Below are positions 48,883 to 57,418 of a stretch of DNA of 64,000 nt, piece by piece. The position numbers were made by a program, and so were the translations under genes. Each line of letters begins with the position of its first letter. The stretch's first letter is position 1. The DNA is from a virus: positions 1 through 64,000 of IMG/VR virus record IMGVR_UViG_3300027836_000007. One strand, given 5' to 3'. The notes under the pieces were generated by a model, which was not told the origin of the DNA, searched no databases, and worked only from the letters and a program-made list of their open reading frames with translations.

Positions 48883-50342
48883 TGCAACATTTTTACGATG
48901 GACAAATAAGAAGATATCTCACACAAACTATTCGTGTGTTTAGTAATTTTGTTGTCAAATACGGTGATGGAACACTTGTGCGTGTACCTGTTATGTACGG
49001 CGATGCCGATAAACAAGCCGCTACTGTTGTACGTCAAAACTCAGAAAATAAAATTAACTCAGTACCTAAAATTGCTGTTTATATTTCTGGCCTGGCAATG
49101 GACACTACTAGACTAAGCGATTCAACTTATGTAGGTAAGGTACATGTGCGTGAACGTGATATTAACGGTGATGTTTACACTACTGGACAAGGTAAGAATT
49201 ATACTGTTGAACGTATGATGCCTACTCCGTTCAAACTTACAATTAAAGTAGACATATGGACGGCCAACACTGACCAAAAATTACAACTACTTGAACAGAT
49301 TTTAGTGTTGTTTAATCCAAGTTTAGAACTACAAACAACAGACAACTATATCGACTGGACTAGTTTAAGTGTTCTTAACTTAACCGGAGTTAATTGGTCA
49401 AGTAGACAAGTTCCAGTGGGAACAACTGACGCCATTGACATTGCTTCACTGACTCTCGAAACTCCAATTTGGATTAGTCCGCCAGTTAAAGTTAAACACC
49501 TTGGTGTTATTACAAAAATTATTACCAGCTTGTATCAAGGATCTAGCACAGATTCTACCTACATTGACGGATTAGGTCAACCGTTAACAAATCCAGATGT
49601 AACACTGTCTTCATTGTTGGCACAAGATGTTGTCACTATTACAGATTACAACATACAAGTGTACAACGGGCAAGCAATTTTATTAGCAAAAACTGAAAGC
49701 AGTGTTCCTAGAGAACCTACATTAGATATTCCTGTACGTCAAGGTACACCAATTCAATGGCAAGATGTATTCGATGTATATCCTGGCAAATACACTGCCG
49801 GGTCCAGCGCATTGTATCTAACACAGCCTAACGGGGTTGAAGTAGTAGGAACTGTTGCTATCAGCCCGTTAGATCCAACACTACTTACTGTGGCGTGGGA
49901 TAGTGACACTATTCCAAGTGATACACTAATTGATAGCCAAGGACGATTAGATAATCATCCAGACTATGGAGATGGTGTACAACATCGCAGTGGCAGTCCA
50001 GGAACATTTGATGCTATTGTTAATCCGCTTACATATAACCCAGCAACTCCAGATGCTGGTACTAGGTTGCTAATTGTAGAAGATATTGGCAGCGCAAATA
50101 ATAGCGTACCAGCTGCCGCTTGGGGTACGTTAGTTGCTAATGCTAACGATATTATTGAGTGGACTGGCACTGAATGGAATGTAGTGTTTAATTCTGTTCA
50201 AGAAACCAGCACTATGGTGTGGCAAACTAATATATACAAGAGCCAAGCAAACTTTAGAGTACAGTATGTCTGGAATGGCGTACAGTGGGCTAAGAGCTTT
50301 GAAGGCGAATATAGGGTAGGCGAATGGAGACTAGAGCTTTAA
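48882..50342 (+). CDS. 15: Tail sheath stabiliser gp15 (enlarged)
   Basis: 486 residues (T4: 272). FYDGQIRRYLTQTIRVFSNF (4-23), LVRVPVMYGD and PFKLTIKVDIWTANTDQKLQ then LLEQILVLFNP are gp15 signatures, ending in ISPPVKVKHLG near 204. Beyond about residue 220 lies an added beta-rich C-terminal region. It caps the sheath at the neck. Starts on the stop base of gene 14. Confidence 0.82.
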   Translation: MQHFYDGQIRRYLTQTIRVFSNFVVKYGDGTLVRVPVMYGDADKQAATVVRQNSENKINSVPKIAVYISGLAMDTTRLSDSTYVGKVHVRERDINGDVYTTGQGKNYTVERMMPTPFKLTIKVDIWTANTDQKLQLLEQILVLFNPSLELQTTDNYIDWTSLSVLNLTGVNWSSRQVPVGTTDAIDIASLTLETPIWISPPVKVKHLGVITKIITSLYQGSSTDSTYIDGLGQPLTNPDVTLSSLLAQDVVTITDYNIQVYNGQAILLAKTESSVPREPTLDIPVRQGTPIQWQDVFDVYPGKYTAGSSALYLTQPNGVEVVGTVAISPLDPTLLTVAWDSDTIPSDTLIDSQGRLDNHPDYGDGVQHRSGSPGTFDAIVNPLTYNPATPDAGTRLLIVEDIGSANNSVPAAAWGTLVANANDIIEWTGTEWNVVFNSVQETSTMVWQTNIYKSQANFRVQYVWNGVQWAKSFEGEYRVGEWRLEL

Positions 50343-50773
50343 CAGATAGAATAGTATGTAGCGGAGCATTGTTCTACGCCAAGTCTACACGAAGATTTCT
50401 ACTGTTACAAAAAGCTCATGGTAAACATACTGGCACGTGGGGATTAGTTGGGGGTACAAACTTACAACACGAAAATCCATGGCAAGGTCTACAGCGTGAA
50501 GTCCAAGAAGAAATTGGATCTATGCCCGCAGTAATTAAAACAATTCCATTAGAAACATTTGTGTCTAACGATAAAATCTTTAATTTTCACACATACTTGT
50601 GTGTAATACAAGATGAATTTATTCCTGTATTAAGCGATGAACATTGTGCGTGGGCATGGTCAACTATTGATTATGCGCCAAAGCCCTTACATCAGGGACT
50701 GCGTAACAGCTTTTCAAACAAAACAATTCGTACTAAATTACAAACTGTATTTGATATAGTGGAGTTAATCTAA
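50324..50773 (+). CDS. NUDIX hydrolase
   Basis: 149 residues with a perfect NUDIX box G-x5-E-x7-REVQEEIG at 44-65. Members hydrolyse nucleoside diphosphates linked to another group. The protein overlaps gene 15 by 19 bases and the next gene by one base, so it is the first of the island genes. Possible substrates include damaged or modified nucleotides, dinucleotides or RNA caps; not resolvable here. Confidence 0.88.
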   Translation: METRALTDRIVCSGALFYAKSTRRFLLLQKAHGKHTGTWGLVGGTNLQHENPWQGLQREVQEEIGSMPAVIKTIPLETFVSNDKIFNFHTYLCVIQDEFIPVLSDEHCAWAWSTIDYAPKPLHQGLRNSFSNKTIRTKLQTVFDIVELI

Positions 50774-51345
50774 TGATTAAAAAAGCAGAATGTTGGATAT
50801 TTCCGACCATTATAAATGTTTATAATTTGTTAGATGTGGTCGATCTAACAGAAGTTAACGAAAAAATTGAAGAAACTGAAGTAGTTAACACTTATCATAA
50901 GTTGTTTAATGGCAAGGGTTTAAGAAGTAACTCTTCTCAGTTTTTGGATTCAAACGCAACTCTCAAGAATGCTATTCAGGAATGTATAGATCTGTATGCT
51001 GATCAACTAGGACTATATCCGTGTAAACTAACCTATAGTTGGTGTAACATATATAGAGACGGCAGTACAATAAAGCCTCATCGACATGAACTCAGTTTAG
51101 TAAGCGGAGTATTTTATAGTAAAACCGATGATGATTCAGGGCAACTGGTGTTTGATAACCCATGTCAGCCTTTTAAAGTCAATGAAATTTCTACGAGATT
51201 AACTGAATACAACAGACAAGCATTTAACTTTGAAATTTCACCTGGAGATTTAATATTATTTCCCAGTTGGATGATGCATTATACTGAAAATAATTTTTCT
51301 AATCAACGATACGTGGTTAGTTTTGACACAGGATTAAAACAATGA
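50773..51345 (+). CDS. 2OG-Fe(II) oxygenase 1 (2OG-FeII_Oxy_5 type)
   Basis: 190 residues. SWCNIYRDG (89-97), then KPHRHELSLVSGVFYS with His103 and His105, then ISPGDLILFPSWMMHYTENN with His169, and Arg179 in QRYVVSF. These fit the double-stranded beta-helix oxygenases of the putative 2OG-FeII_Oxy_5 family. Coupled to both neighbours (one-base and four-base overlaps). Substrate unknown. Confidence 0.82.
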   Translation: MIKKAECWIFPTIINVYNLLDVVDLTEVNEKIEETEVVNTYHKLFNGKGLRSNSSQFLDSNATLKNAIQECIDLYADQLGLYPCKLTYSWCNIYRDGSTIKPHRHELSLVSGVFYSKTDDDSGQLVFDNPCQPFKVNEISTRLTEYNRQAFNFEISPGDLILFPSWMMHYTENNFSNQRYVVSFDTGLKQ

Positions 51346-51929
51346 GCTGGTTTATAAAAGATTTAAATTATACAAATGAGCCGTTTGCATACGCAACGGG
51401 TGTTCTTACAGATGATGAAATAAAATTAGTAGAAATATTGGCTAGCAAAAGTACTATGCAAGGAGATGGCGCTTTAGAAGGCGGTATTTCTGACGAGGCA
51501 ATACGTAAAAATAAAATTTCCTGGCTTGAAGTCTGTGAAGAGTCTAAAGACCTTTACATAAAAATATCAAATGTTGTTCAGCAGCTAAATGAAAGATTTT
51601 ATAGATACGATTTAACAGAAATGGAAAATTTACAGTATGCCGAATATCACTCAGATACACTAGGGCATTACACAACACACAGCGATGACGGTTACAAATA
51701 TAATCTTTTTAGAAAATTAAGTCTAAGTATTCAACTGTCGGATGAATCGGAGTATCAAGGCGGCGAATTAGTATTCCATCGATTTTCAACAAACCATCCA
51801 GAAGCCGCGCCTAAAACCAAAGGAACACTAATTCTGTTCCCTAGTTATGTACTACATGAAGTAACTCCTGTAACAGAAGGCGTAAGAAAAAGTTTAGTTT
51901 CGTGGGTAGTAGGGCCAAGATTTAAATGA
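51342..51929 (+). CDS. 2OG-Fe(II) oxygenase 2 (PKHD/prolyl-hydroxylase type)
   Basis: 195 residues with a textbook site: YTTHSDDG (His113-x-Asp115), RKLSLSIQLSDESEYQGGEL (124-143), and GTLILFPSYVLHEVTPVTEG with His172, followed by Arg182 in GVRKSLVSW. This is the PiuC/PKHD or prolyl 4-hydroxylase subfamily, different from its neighbours, which hydroxylates peptides or small molecules. Coupled by an ATGA overlap. Confidence 0.88.
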   Translation: MSWFIKDLNYTNEPFAYATGVLTDDEIKLVEILASKSTMQGDGALEGGISDEAIRKNKISWLEVCEESKDLYIKISNVVQQLNERFYRYDLTEMENLQYAEYHSDTLGHYTTHSDDGYKYNLFRKLSLSIQLSDESEYQGGELVFHRFSTNHPEAAPKTKGTLILFPSYVLHEVTPVTEGVRKSLVSWVVGPRFK

Positions 51930-52552
51930 GATATTATATTGATACACTGTTTCCAACTTCGGTATATTATTCAGACCTTAACTGTATGGATAAACTGTTT
52001 GACTATGAACTCGATGTCTTTAAAATTTTTAAAGATATTGAAAACGATCCGCATCCGTTTGGCGAAAGTAGTTTAAGCACTTCCTTTTGGCACACTGAAC
52101 ACGGACACTTATACAACGATAGCAGATTTTCTGAGTTATCTTCAACTATACGTAAACAGGCAGTGTTATTCTGTGAAGCTTTGGGATATACTTCTTTAAA
52201 AGAAAATCAGTTAGTGTTCACAAACATGTGGGCAAACTTAATTGGACCTTACGATTATCATGCCCAACATATTCATAGTACTACTGGTAATGCTGCCATT
52301 AGTGGCGTATTTTATGTAGATTCCCCGCCTGGCGCAAAAATAAGTTTTGGTTCGCCTTATAGAGATTCCTACGAACCATTTAAGCCGTGGATTGATAATC
52401 CAGCAAATTTTTCTAAAGTATCATATGATTGTGTTCCTGGAAGATTAGTTATGTTTAAGTCTAATGTTTATCACGGTTATGATAGTCATCGTCAAGAAAA
52501 AAACAAAATAAGTATTCCATTTAATTTATCAATTATACCATATGCCGGTTGA
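51926..52552 (+). CDS. 2OG-Fe(II) oxygenase 3 (Oxy_5 type)
   Basis: 208 residues. MWANLIGPYDYHAQHIHSTT (101-120) followed by AAISGVFYVDSPPGAKISF; candidate ligands His112/His115/His117 and His183 in KSNVYHGYDS. Similar in order of motifs to the gene at 26182. Overlaps at both ends. Confidence 0.8.
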   Translation: MRYYIDTLFPTSVYYSDLNCMDKLFDYELDVFKIFKDIENDPHPFGESSLSTSFWHTEHGHLYNDSRFSELSSTIRKQAVLFCEALGYTSLKENQLVFTNMWANLIGPYDYHAQHIHSTTGNAAISGVFYVDSPPGAKISFGSPYRDSYEPFKPWIDNPANFSKVSYDCVPGRLVMFKSNVYHGYDSHRQEKNKISIPFNLSIIPYAG

Positions 52553-53117
52553 ATATTTTTTTCCTACTCCTATATACTATTCTTTTGTAAAGAATTTAGA
52601 ATCGATTCACTGCGAAGTTGATTCTCATCTTGCGTCAGTTAAAGATATTGACTTGATAAATCCCTGGGGAGATACCGTACAAACGACATTTAAGTACAGA
52701 CAGCATAATCGTGTTTTAGATAATATGCCTACTCTGCTATCAGAAATTAAAGAAAATTGTCAAAATTTTTTAGAGACAATGAACCATCAAGTTGATAGCG
52801 TTGATATCGAACAATCGTGGTGTAATATTTCAAACAGAGATTCATTTCAACATTTTCATATACACGGAGCTATGGATTTGTCAGGTGTGTATTACCATCA
52901 GACTACAAGTAACGACGGGGACATTGTTTTTAGAAACCCGTCGCTAGTAAATAGATTTCATAAATTAACATATAATATTAACAATTCTGTCAACTATAAA
53001 CCAGAAGTTGGTAAAATTATATTATTTCCTAGTTTTTTAGAACATGCTGTATTTCATAATACTTCAGACGATAAACGAATTAGTATATCATTTAATATAA
53101 ACGTAAATTTAAAATGA
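52542..53117 (+). CDS. 2OG-Fe(II) oxygenase 4 (Oxy_5 type)
   Basis: 191 residues. SWCNISNRDSFQHFHIHGAM (92-111), DLSGVYYHQ, and VGKIILFPSFLEHAVFHN (156-173) with His168; Arg179 in KRISISFN. Candidate ligands His104/His106/His108. Overlaps the previous gene by 11 bases and the next by four. Confidence 0.82.
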   Translation: MPVEYFFPTPIYYSFVKNLESIHCEVDSHLASVKDIDLINPWGDTVQTTFKYRQHNRVLDNMPTLLSEIKENCQNFLETMNHQVDSVDIEQSWCNISNRDSFQHFHIHGAMDLSGVYYHQTTSNDGDIVFRNPSLVNRFHKLTYNINNSVNYKPEVGKIILFPSFLEHAVFHNTSDDKRISISFNINVNLK

Positions 53118-53734
53118 AAGAAAATTACAAAATTTTACGAAATTTCTTTAAAAAAGAAAAATGTTTAGAGATGACTACTAAACTTAGTAATTTATTACAA
53201 CGAGGAATTTATAGAAATCCAGATTCGTTATGTACTTTGAGTCCTGCGTTCTACGGAATATTTAATGACGAGATGATAGAAATTCAAAAAAATATCGAAA
53301 CACTAGTAGGAGAAGAATTATATCCATGCTATTCGTATGCTAGAATATATCAAAAACACGATATCCTCCCGCCACATACTGACAGACCAAGTTGTGAAAT
53401 TAGCCTTACCGTAACTTTAAATTATGAAAAACATACATGGCCAATTTGGTTGATAGATCAGGGACAAGTTACAAGTATTGAACTAGATATTGGGGATATG
53501 TTACTGTATAAAGGAACAGAAGTCATGCATTTTAGACACCCCATGCAAGGACAAGAGTTTCAATATCAAGTGTTTTTTCACTACGTTAAAAAACAAGGCA
53601 ATTACGCAAATTACAAATACGACTTGAATACAAGTTTACTATCAAACTTAGAAGCAGAAGAACAAAATTTCCCAGAATGGACTGATGATCAGCCGGACCG
53701 GATCATAAATAGAGACGATAAGGATACAAATTAA
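53114..53734 (+). CDS. 2OG-Fe(II) oxygenase 5 (HxD type)
   Basis: 206 residues. YPCYSYARIYQKHDILPPHT then DRPSCEISLTVTL supplies His88-x-Asp90; the second His is probably His139 or His142 in VMHFRHPM. IELDIGDMLLYKG precedes it as the usual strand. The C-terminal 45 residues are polar and not part of the fold. Ends two bases before the next ATG. Confidence 0.82.
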   Translation: MKENYKILRNFFKKEKCLEMTTKLSNLLQRGIYRNPDSLCTLSPAFYGIFNDEMIEIQKNIETLVGEELYPCYSYARIYQKHDILPPHTDRPSCEISLTVTLNYEKHTWPIWLIDQGQVTSIELDIGDMLLYKGTEVMHFRHPMQGQEFQYQVFFHYVKKQGNYANYKYDLNTSLLSNLEAEEQNFPEWTDDQPDRIINRDDKDTN

Positions 53735-53735
53735 T

Positions 53736-54341
53736 ATGAATACCAAACCATCTGAAATATTTTATTTAGAAGATGTACTAAGACAAAATACGTTTGACAA
53801 CATTGTTGCCGAATTAAAAAAACCAATCTGGCAATACGGTAGAGTTACTAATCCCGATCTGTGGGACGAGGATACAACAGTATTTTGGCAAGCCGATTTA
53901 AGTCTAAATACCCTAGTAGGGGAACAAGCATTTTATGAAATTATTGATAAATTGAACCAAATTGACTCTACTACACAGAATTACCAGTTTAAACTTTATA
54001 GTGCTATTGCTGGCGGTAAAACATTCGGGTTAGATGGCGGAATTCATACTGATAAAGACGTAGAATTTAACAACATGGGCGACGGATTCATGACCTTTTG
54101 TTTTTTCCCAAACAGAGAATGGAATCCAGAATGGGGCGGCGAGTTTCAGTTCTTTGATCAGGAAGGAAATATAATTGCAACATACTATCCTAAGCCAAAC
54201 ACATGTTTAGTATTTGATAGTAACATTCCGCACAGAGGGCTTGCACCTAATAGAGATTGTAAAAAGCTCAGGATGTACCTTTCTTTCAAAACATTTGTGA
54301 GTAAAAAATGGTACTTGGACCAAAATAACAATGATTCTTAA
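53736..54341 (+). CDS. 2OG-Fe(II) oxygenase 6 (HxD type)
   Basis: 201 residues. GGIHTDKD (101-108) gives His104-x-Asp106; EWNPEWGGEFQFFD (128-141) and CLVFDSNIPHRGLAP (157-171) give His166; Arg179 in KKLRMYLSFK binds 2-oxoglutarate. Similar in type to proline/lysine hydroxylase-like sequences. Overlaps the next gene by 11 bases. Confidence 0.85.
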   Translation: MNTKPSEIFYLEDVLRQNTFDNIVAELKKPIWQYGRVTNPDLWDEDTTVFWQADLSLNTLVGEQAFYEIIDKLNQIDSTTQNYQFKLYSAIAGGKTFGLDGGIHTDKDVEFNNMGDGFMTFCFFPNREWNPEWGGEFQFFDQEGNIIATYYPKPNTCLVFDSNIPHRGLAPNRDCKKLRMYLSFKTFVSKKWYLDQNNNDS

Positions 54342-55050
54342 TTTATTTTCATTACCGATATATAAAGTTAATATTTTAGATCAAATTGATACTGGTAATC
54401 TTGAAGAAAAGTTACAGTCTGAATTTGCTCGATCTTCTTCTGACCCAAGTGGTCTAGAAAAAAATGGCGGAGTAAGCACTTACGATACTAATTGTAATTT
54501 ACATTTGGAAGAATATACAAAAACAATATCAAATATTGTGTTACAACATGCTAGATTATATTGGAAAGTATTAGATGTTGATCCTAGATTAGAACCTAGG
54601 ATCGATCAGTGCTGGTCAAATATACATTATAATAAAAGCATTACTATAGAACATTCTCATAGTTTATATCCTATTGTTGCTACCCTATATGTAAAATCTG
54701 AAAAACATTCAGGAGATTTAGTAATGATAAATCCAATGGAGTATGGGCTAACTCATATTCCGTACGGAGTTGCTATTGAAAATAAAACAGAAACTTCTAT
54801 TAAAGTTTCGACGGGAGATTTAGTATTGTTTCCAGGGTGGATTAGACATAAGACAACAGAAAATCTTTCAGATCAATCTAGAATTGTATTAAGTTTTAAT
54901 ATTCATTACCAAGGAACATATCTTGCGTCAAACAGTGACTATCTTGTGGATCATACGGTACATACTAGCGAAATTGATCAGTTACAGAATAAAATTCTAA
55001 AATTAGAATTTATCATAGATCATATGCAACGGAGTTTAAAAAATGATTAA
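54331..55050 (+). CDS. 2OG-Fe(II) oxygenase 7 (Oxy_5 type) with coiled-coil tail
   Basis: 239 residues. CWSNIHYNKSITIEHSHSLY (94-113), then VSTGDLVLFPGWIRHKTTEN with His173, Arg184 in QSRIVLSFN. Candidate ligands His108/His110. Residues about 212-236 are a heptad-like helix (DQLQNKILKLEFIIDHMQRS), possibly for dimers or partner binding. Shares GLEKNGGVSTYDT (41-53) with the protein at 61896 (LEKNGGKSTYST), so the two are paralogues. Confidence 0.84.
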   Translation: MILNLFSLPIYKVNILDQIDTGNLEEKLQSEFARSSSDPSGLEKNGGVSTYDTNCNLHLEEYTKTISNIVLQHARLYWKVLDVDPRLEPRIDQCWSNIHYNKSITIEHSHSLYPIVATLYVKSEKHSGDLVMINPMEYGLTHIPYGVAIENKTETSIKVSTGDLVLFPGWIRHKTTENLSDQSRIVLSFNIHYQGTYLASNSDYLVDHTVHTSEIDQLQNKILKLEFIIDHMQRSLKND

Positions 55051-55267
55051 AAAACCAAGAAGAATGCATTTAAATGAAAAAATACTACGTGTTCCTACGA
55101 AACTTTATGAAGAGCGACTAGCAATTTGTAAAACTTGTTACGCCTTCGATGCCGCTGGAGAAACAGGAGGTACTTGTAAAATTATAAATGTGCCTGTTAC
55201 AGCTAAATGCGCTTTAAAATCTGGTTCTTGTCCGATGGGATTCTGGTCGTCTAATTATGACAATTAA
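55043..55267 (+). CDS. Small cysteine-rich, probably metal-binding protein, 74 aa
   Basis: Cysteines at 29, 32, 45, 56 and 63 in CKTCYAF, TCKIINV, KCALKS and SCPMG suggest a zinc or iron site. Located between oxygenase and halogenase genes and overlapping both neighbours. It could be an electron-transfer or structural partner of the enzymes; no evidence beyond position. Confidence 0.7.
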   Translation: MIKKPRRMHLNEKILRVPTKLYEERLAICKTCYAFDAAGETGGTCKIINVPVTAKCALKSGSCPMGFWSSNYDN

Positions 55268-55958
55268 AATTGGTTACTGTCCTTGGTTTGAAAAAAATAA
55301 TCGAACTACAAATACTGCTCTTAACTATTATGGCTGGGCAGATTTGGCTTACTTTGATTTAGAACCGCTAGATACTTGGGAAAATTCAACAGCAAGGTAT
55401 CATCAGTGTCCTGCGTTTGTAAAATATGTAAAAAATACATTTGTATTAAGAAATACAGTAGATTTAGTATTGCACTGGGACAAATATAACCAAGTAGTAA
55501 GCACAAATTTACCCAAGGATGCGGCCGATGCGTTGGTAAGAACTCACTGGGGAGATTTTGATACTGACAAAGATCGCCCAATTGTTGCAATTAGTAATAG
55601 TTTTGTGTTTGTTGCAGATCAGCCAGTCTATGTCGAATTCTTACCTCCGTTTAATCATATTGATCATTCGTGGAGATTAATTCCCGGAATGTTTAATATC
55701 TTTTCGTGGCAACGGCCTGTAGTAACTACTATTGAAATGTTAACAGACGAAGTTATTCTAAAACGTGGTCAGCCCATGGCTTATATTAGATTTAGATCTG
55801 ACAACCCAAGTGATAAGTTTGTTTTGAAAAAAATAGAACGTACTGAACAACTAGAACATGCTGTAAACAGTTGTCTCACATTAAAACAATATATGCCAAA
55901 ATTAAGTTGGAAAATACATAACGCTATTAATAAGTTAAGGCCTAAAAAATGGCTGTGA
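55257..55958 (+). CDS. Halogenase-associated protein of unknown function A, 233 aa
   Basis: A beta-rich protein without known motif: YHQCPAFVKYVKNTF (48-62), VYVEFLPPFNHIDHSWRLIP (about 124-143) and LKRGQPMAYIRF (about 168-179). The protein at 61138-61899 shares its layout (QCPS, then a WCDIEI strand, W-x-MP, and IKMGEPLVKVIPF), so they are distant paralogues, and each touches a halogenase gene. A substrate-carrier or maturation role is possible but not shown. Confidence 0.75.
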   Translation: MTIKIGYCPWFEKNNRTTNTALNYYGWADLAYFDLEPLDTWENSTARYHQCPAFVKYVKNTFVLRNTVDLVLHWDKYNQVVSTNLPKDAADALVRTHWGDFDTDKDRPIVAISNSFVFVADQPVYVEFLPPFNHIDHSWRLIPGMFNIFSWQRPVVTTIEMLTDEVILKRGQPMAYIRFRSDNPSDKFVLKKIERTEQLEHAVNSCLTLKQYMPKLSWKIHNAINKLRPKKWL

Positions 55959-57418
55959 AGAAAGTAGCGATTCTAGGCGGGGGCACTTCTGGCTGGCTAA
56001 CAGCAATATTTTTTAAAAAAGTTTGGCCGGCACTAGAAATTACAGTAATTGAAGATCCAAAACATCCTCCAATTATAGCAGGAGAAAGTTGCACAGCACC
56101 CTTTGTCGACTTGTTAGATTTTTTAAATATTGACGTAAACGACTGGATTAAAAAAGTAGATGCTTTTCCTAAATTAGGGGGAAAGTTTGAAGGCTGGGGC
56201 CCCAATAATTCTGATTTTGTACAACCGTTATTTTCTTCTTATAAGAATCGGTGGGATTATAAAAATCCAGAGTTTGGCAAAGATAATGTTCTACTCAAAG
56301 GATTACTTGCTACAGGTTTACCCTTACATAAGATTACGGTGTCTGGTCATTTATTAGAAAATAATATAACACCTTTTACTTCTACCGGATTCGTAACTAG
56401 ACCAATGTATCATTTTGACAGCAGAAAAAATGCAGAATATTTTAAAAATATCGGCAAATCATTAAACATTAATCTAATTTTATCAAAATATCAGTCTTGT
56501 AAAATATCCGATAATGGAATTGAAAGTTTAACTTTAGAAGATCAAGAAGTTTGTGCAGATTTTTATATCGATTGTAGTGGATTTAATCAGTTGTTATTAA
56601 AAAAAGCATTAGGAGTTGAATTTAAAAATTTTTCTAAATATTTCCCAGCAACTAGTGTAATAGCTTGGTGGGACGAATCAGATTTAAAACCATATTCAAG
56701 AATGATTGCCATGGATTATGGCTGGCGATTTAATATAGACTTACGGTCTAGAAGTGGAAACGGTTATGTCTACGACGGGTCTTTAATTTCATCAGAACAA
56801 GCACAACAAGAAGTTGAAAGAAAACTTAATAAATCCGTTAATTTAGTTGCCAAAGCATCTTGGCAAGCTGAAATGGCTATTGAACCTTGGCAGAAAAATG
56901 TAATAGCAATAGGACTTAGTTCAGGATTTTTAGAACCGTTAGGATCAGGTGGTCATACTATGATTGCCTTGACTTTACAACTACTTTCAGAATTTTGGAA
57001 CCCAGAAAAAGAAACACACGGCCATGCAACTACGCTATTAAATTCTCGATATAAAGACATTGTTGATGATACTGTAGATTTTATTTCATTACACTATCGA
57101 AATAACAGAAGTGATACTGAATTTTGGAGGAAACATTTATCGGAAGAAACTGTTCCTCAATCGTTAAAACTAAAAATTGAACAACTTAAATCTGGAAACT
57201 TTTACGATATTGGGGTTGCATACTCTTTAGAAAATTATGCCGTAGTATTACAAGCATACGAGTTAATTGATAAATCATTGTTAGCTAATATTATTCGTTA
57301 CAAAAATGAAAAGTATTTAGATCAATGTATAGAAGAATATAACTTACTAAACAATCAAGCAAAACTAATAATCAAAGACTGTATTCCTACAACAGAATGG
57401 AAAAAATTATATGATTAA
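55949..57418 (+). CDS. Flavin-dependent halogenase homologue 1 (divergent site)
   Basis: 489 residues of the tryptophan halogenase family: FAD-binding GGGTSGW (10-16), GESCTAP (45-51), catalytic-type Lys75 in FPKLGGKF, DCSGF (208-212) and GLSSGFLEPL (322-331). Two features are altered: W-x-W-x-I-P is YGWRFNID here (Trp259, then Phe261 and Asp264), and the active-site Glu of PrnA/RebH (PLEST) is Gly332 in PLGSGG. It may therefore be a monooxygenase-like or non-halogenating flavoenzyme, or use a different mechanism. Overlaps both neighbours. Confidence 0.85.
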   Translation: MAVKKVAILGGGTSGWLTAIFFKKVWPALEITVIEDPKHPPIIAGESCTAPFVDLLDFLNIDVNDWIKKVDAFPKLGGKFEGWGPNNSDFVQPLFSSYKNRWDYKNPEFGKDNVLLKGLLATGLPLHKITVSGHLLENNITPFTSTGFVTRPMYHFDSRKNAEYFKNIGKSLNINLILSKYQSCKISDNGIESLTLEDQEVCADFYIDCSGFNQLLLKKALGVEFKNFSKYFPATSVIAWWDESDLKPYSRMIAMDYGWRFNIDLRSRSGNGYVYDGSLISSEQAQQEVERKLNKSVNLVAKASWQAEMAIEPWQKNVIAIGLSSGFLEPLGSGGHTMIALTLQLLSEFWNPEKETHGHATTLLNSRYKDIVDDTVDFISLHYRNNRSDTEFWRKHLSEETVPQSLKLKIEQLKSGNFYDIGVAYSLENYAVVLQAYELIDKSLLANIIRYKNEKYLDQCIEEYNLLNNQAKLIIKDCIPTTEWKKLYD

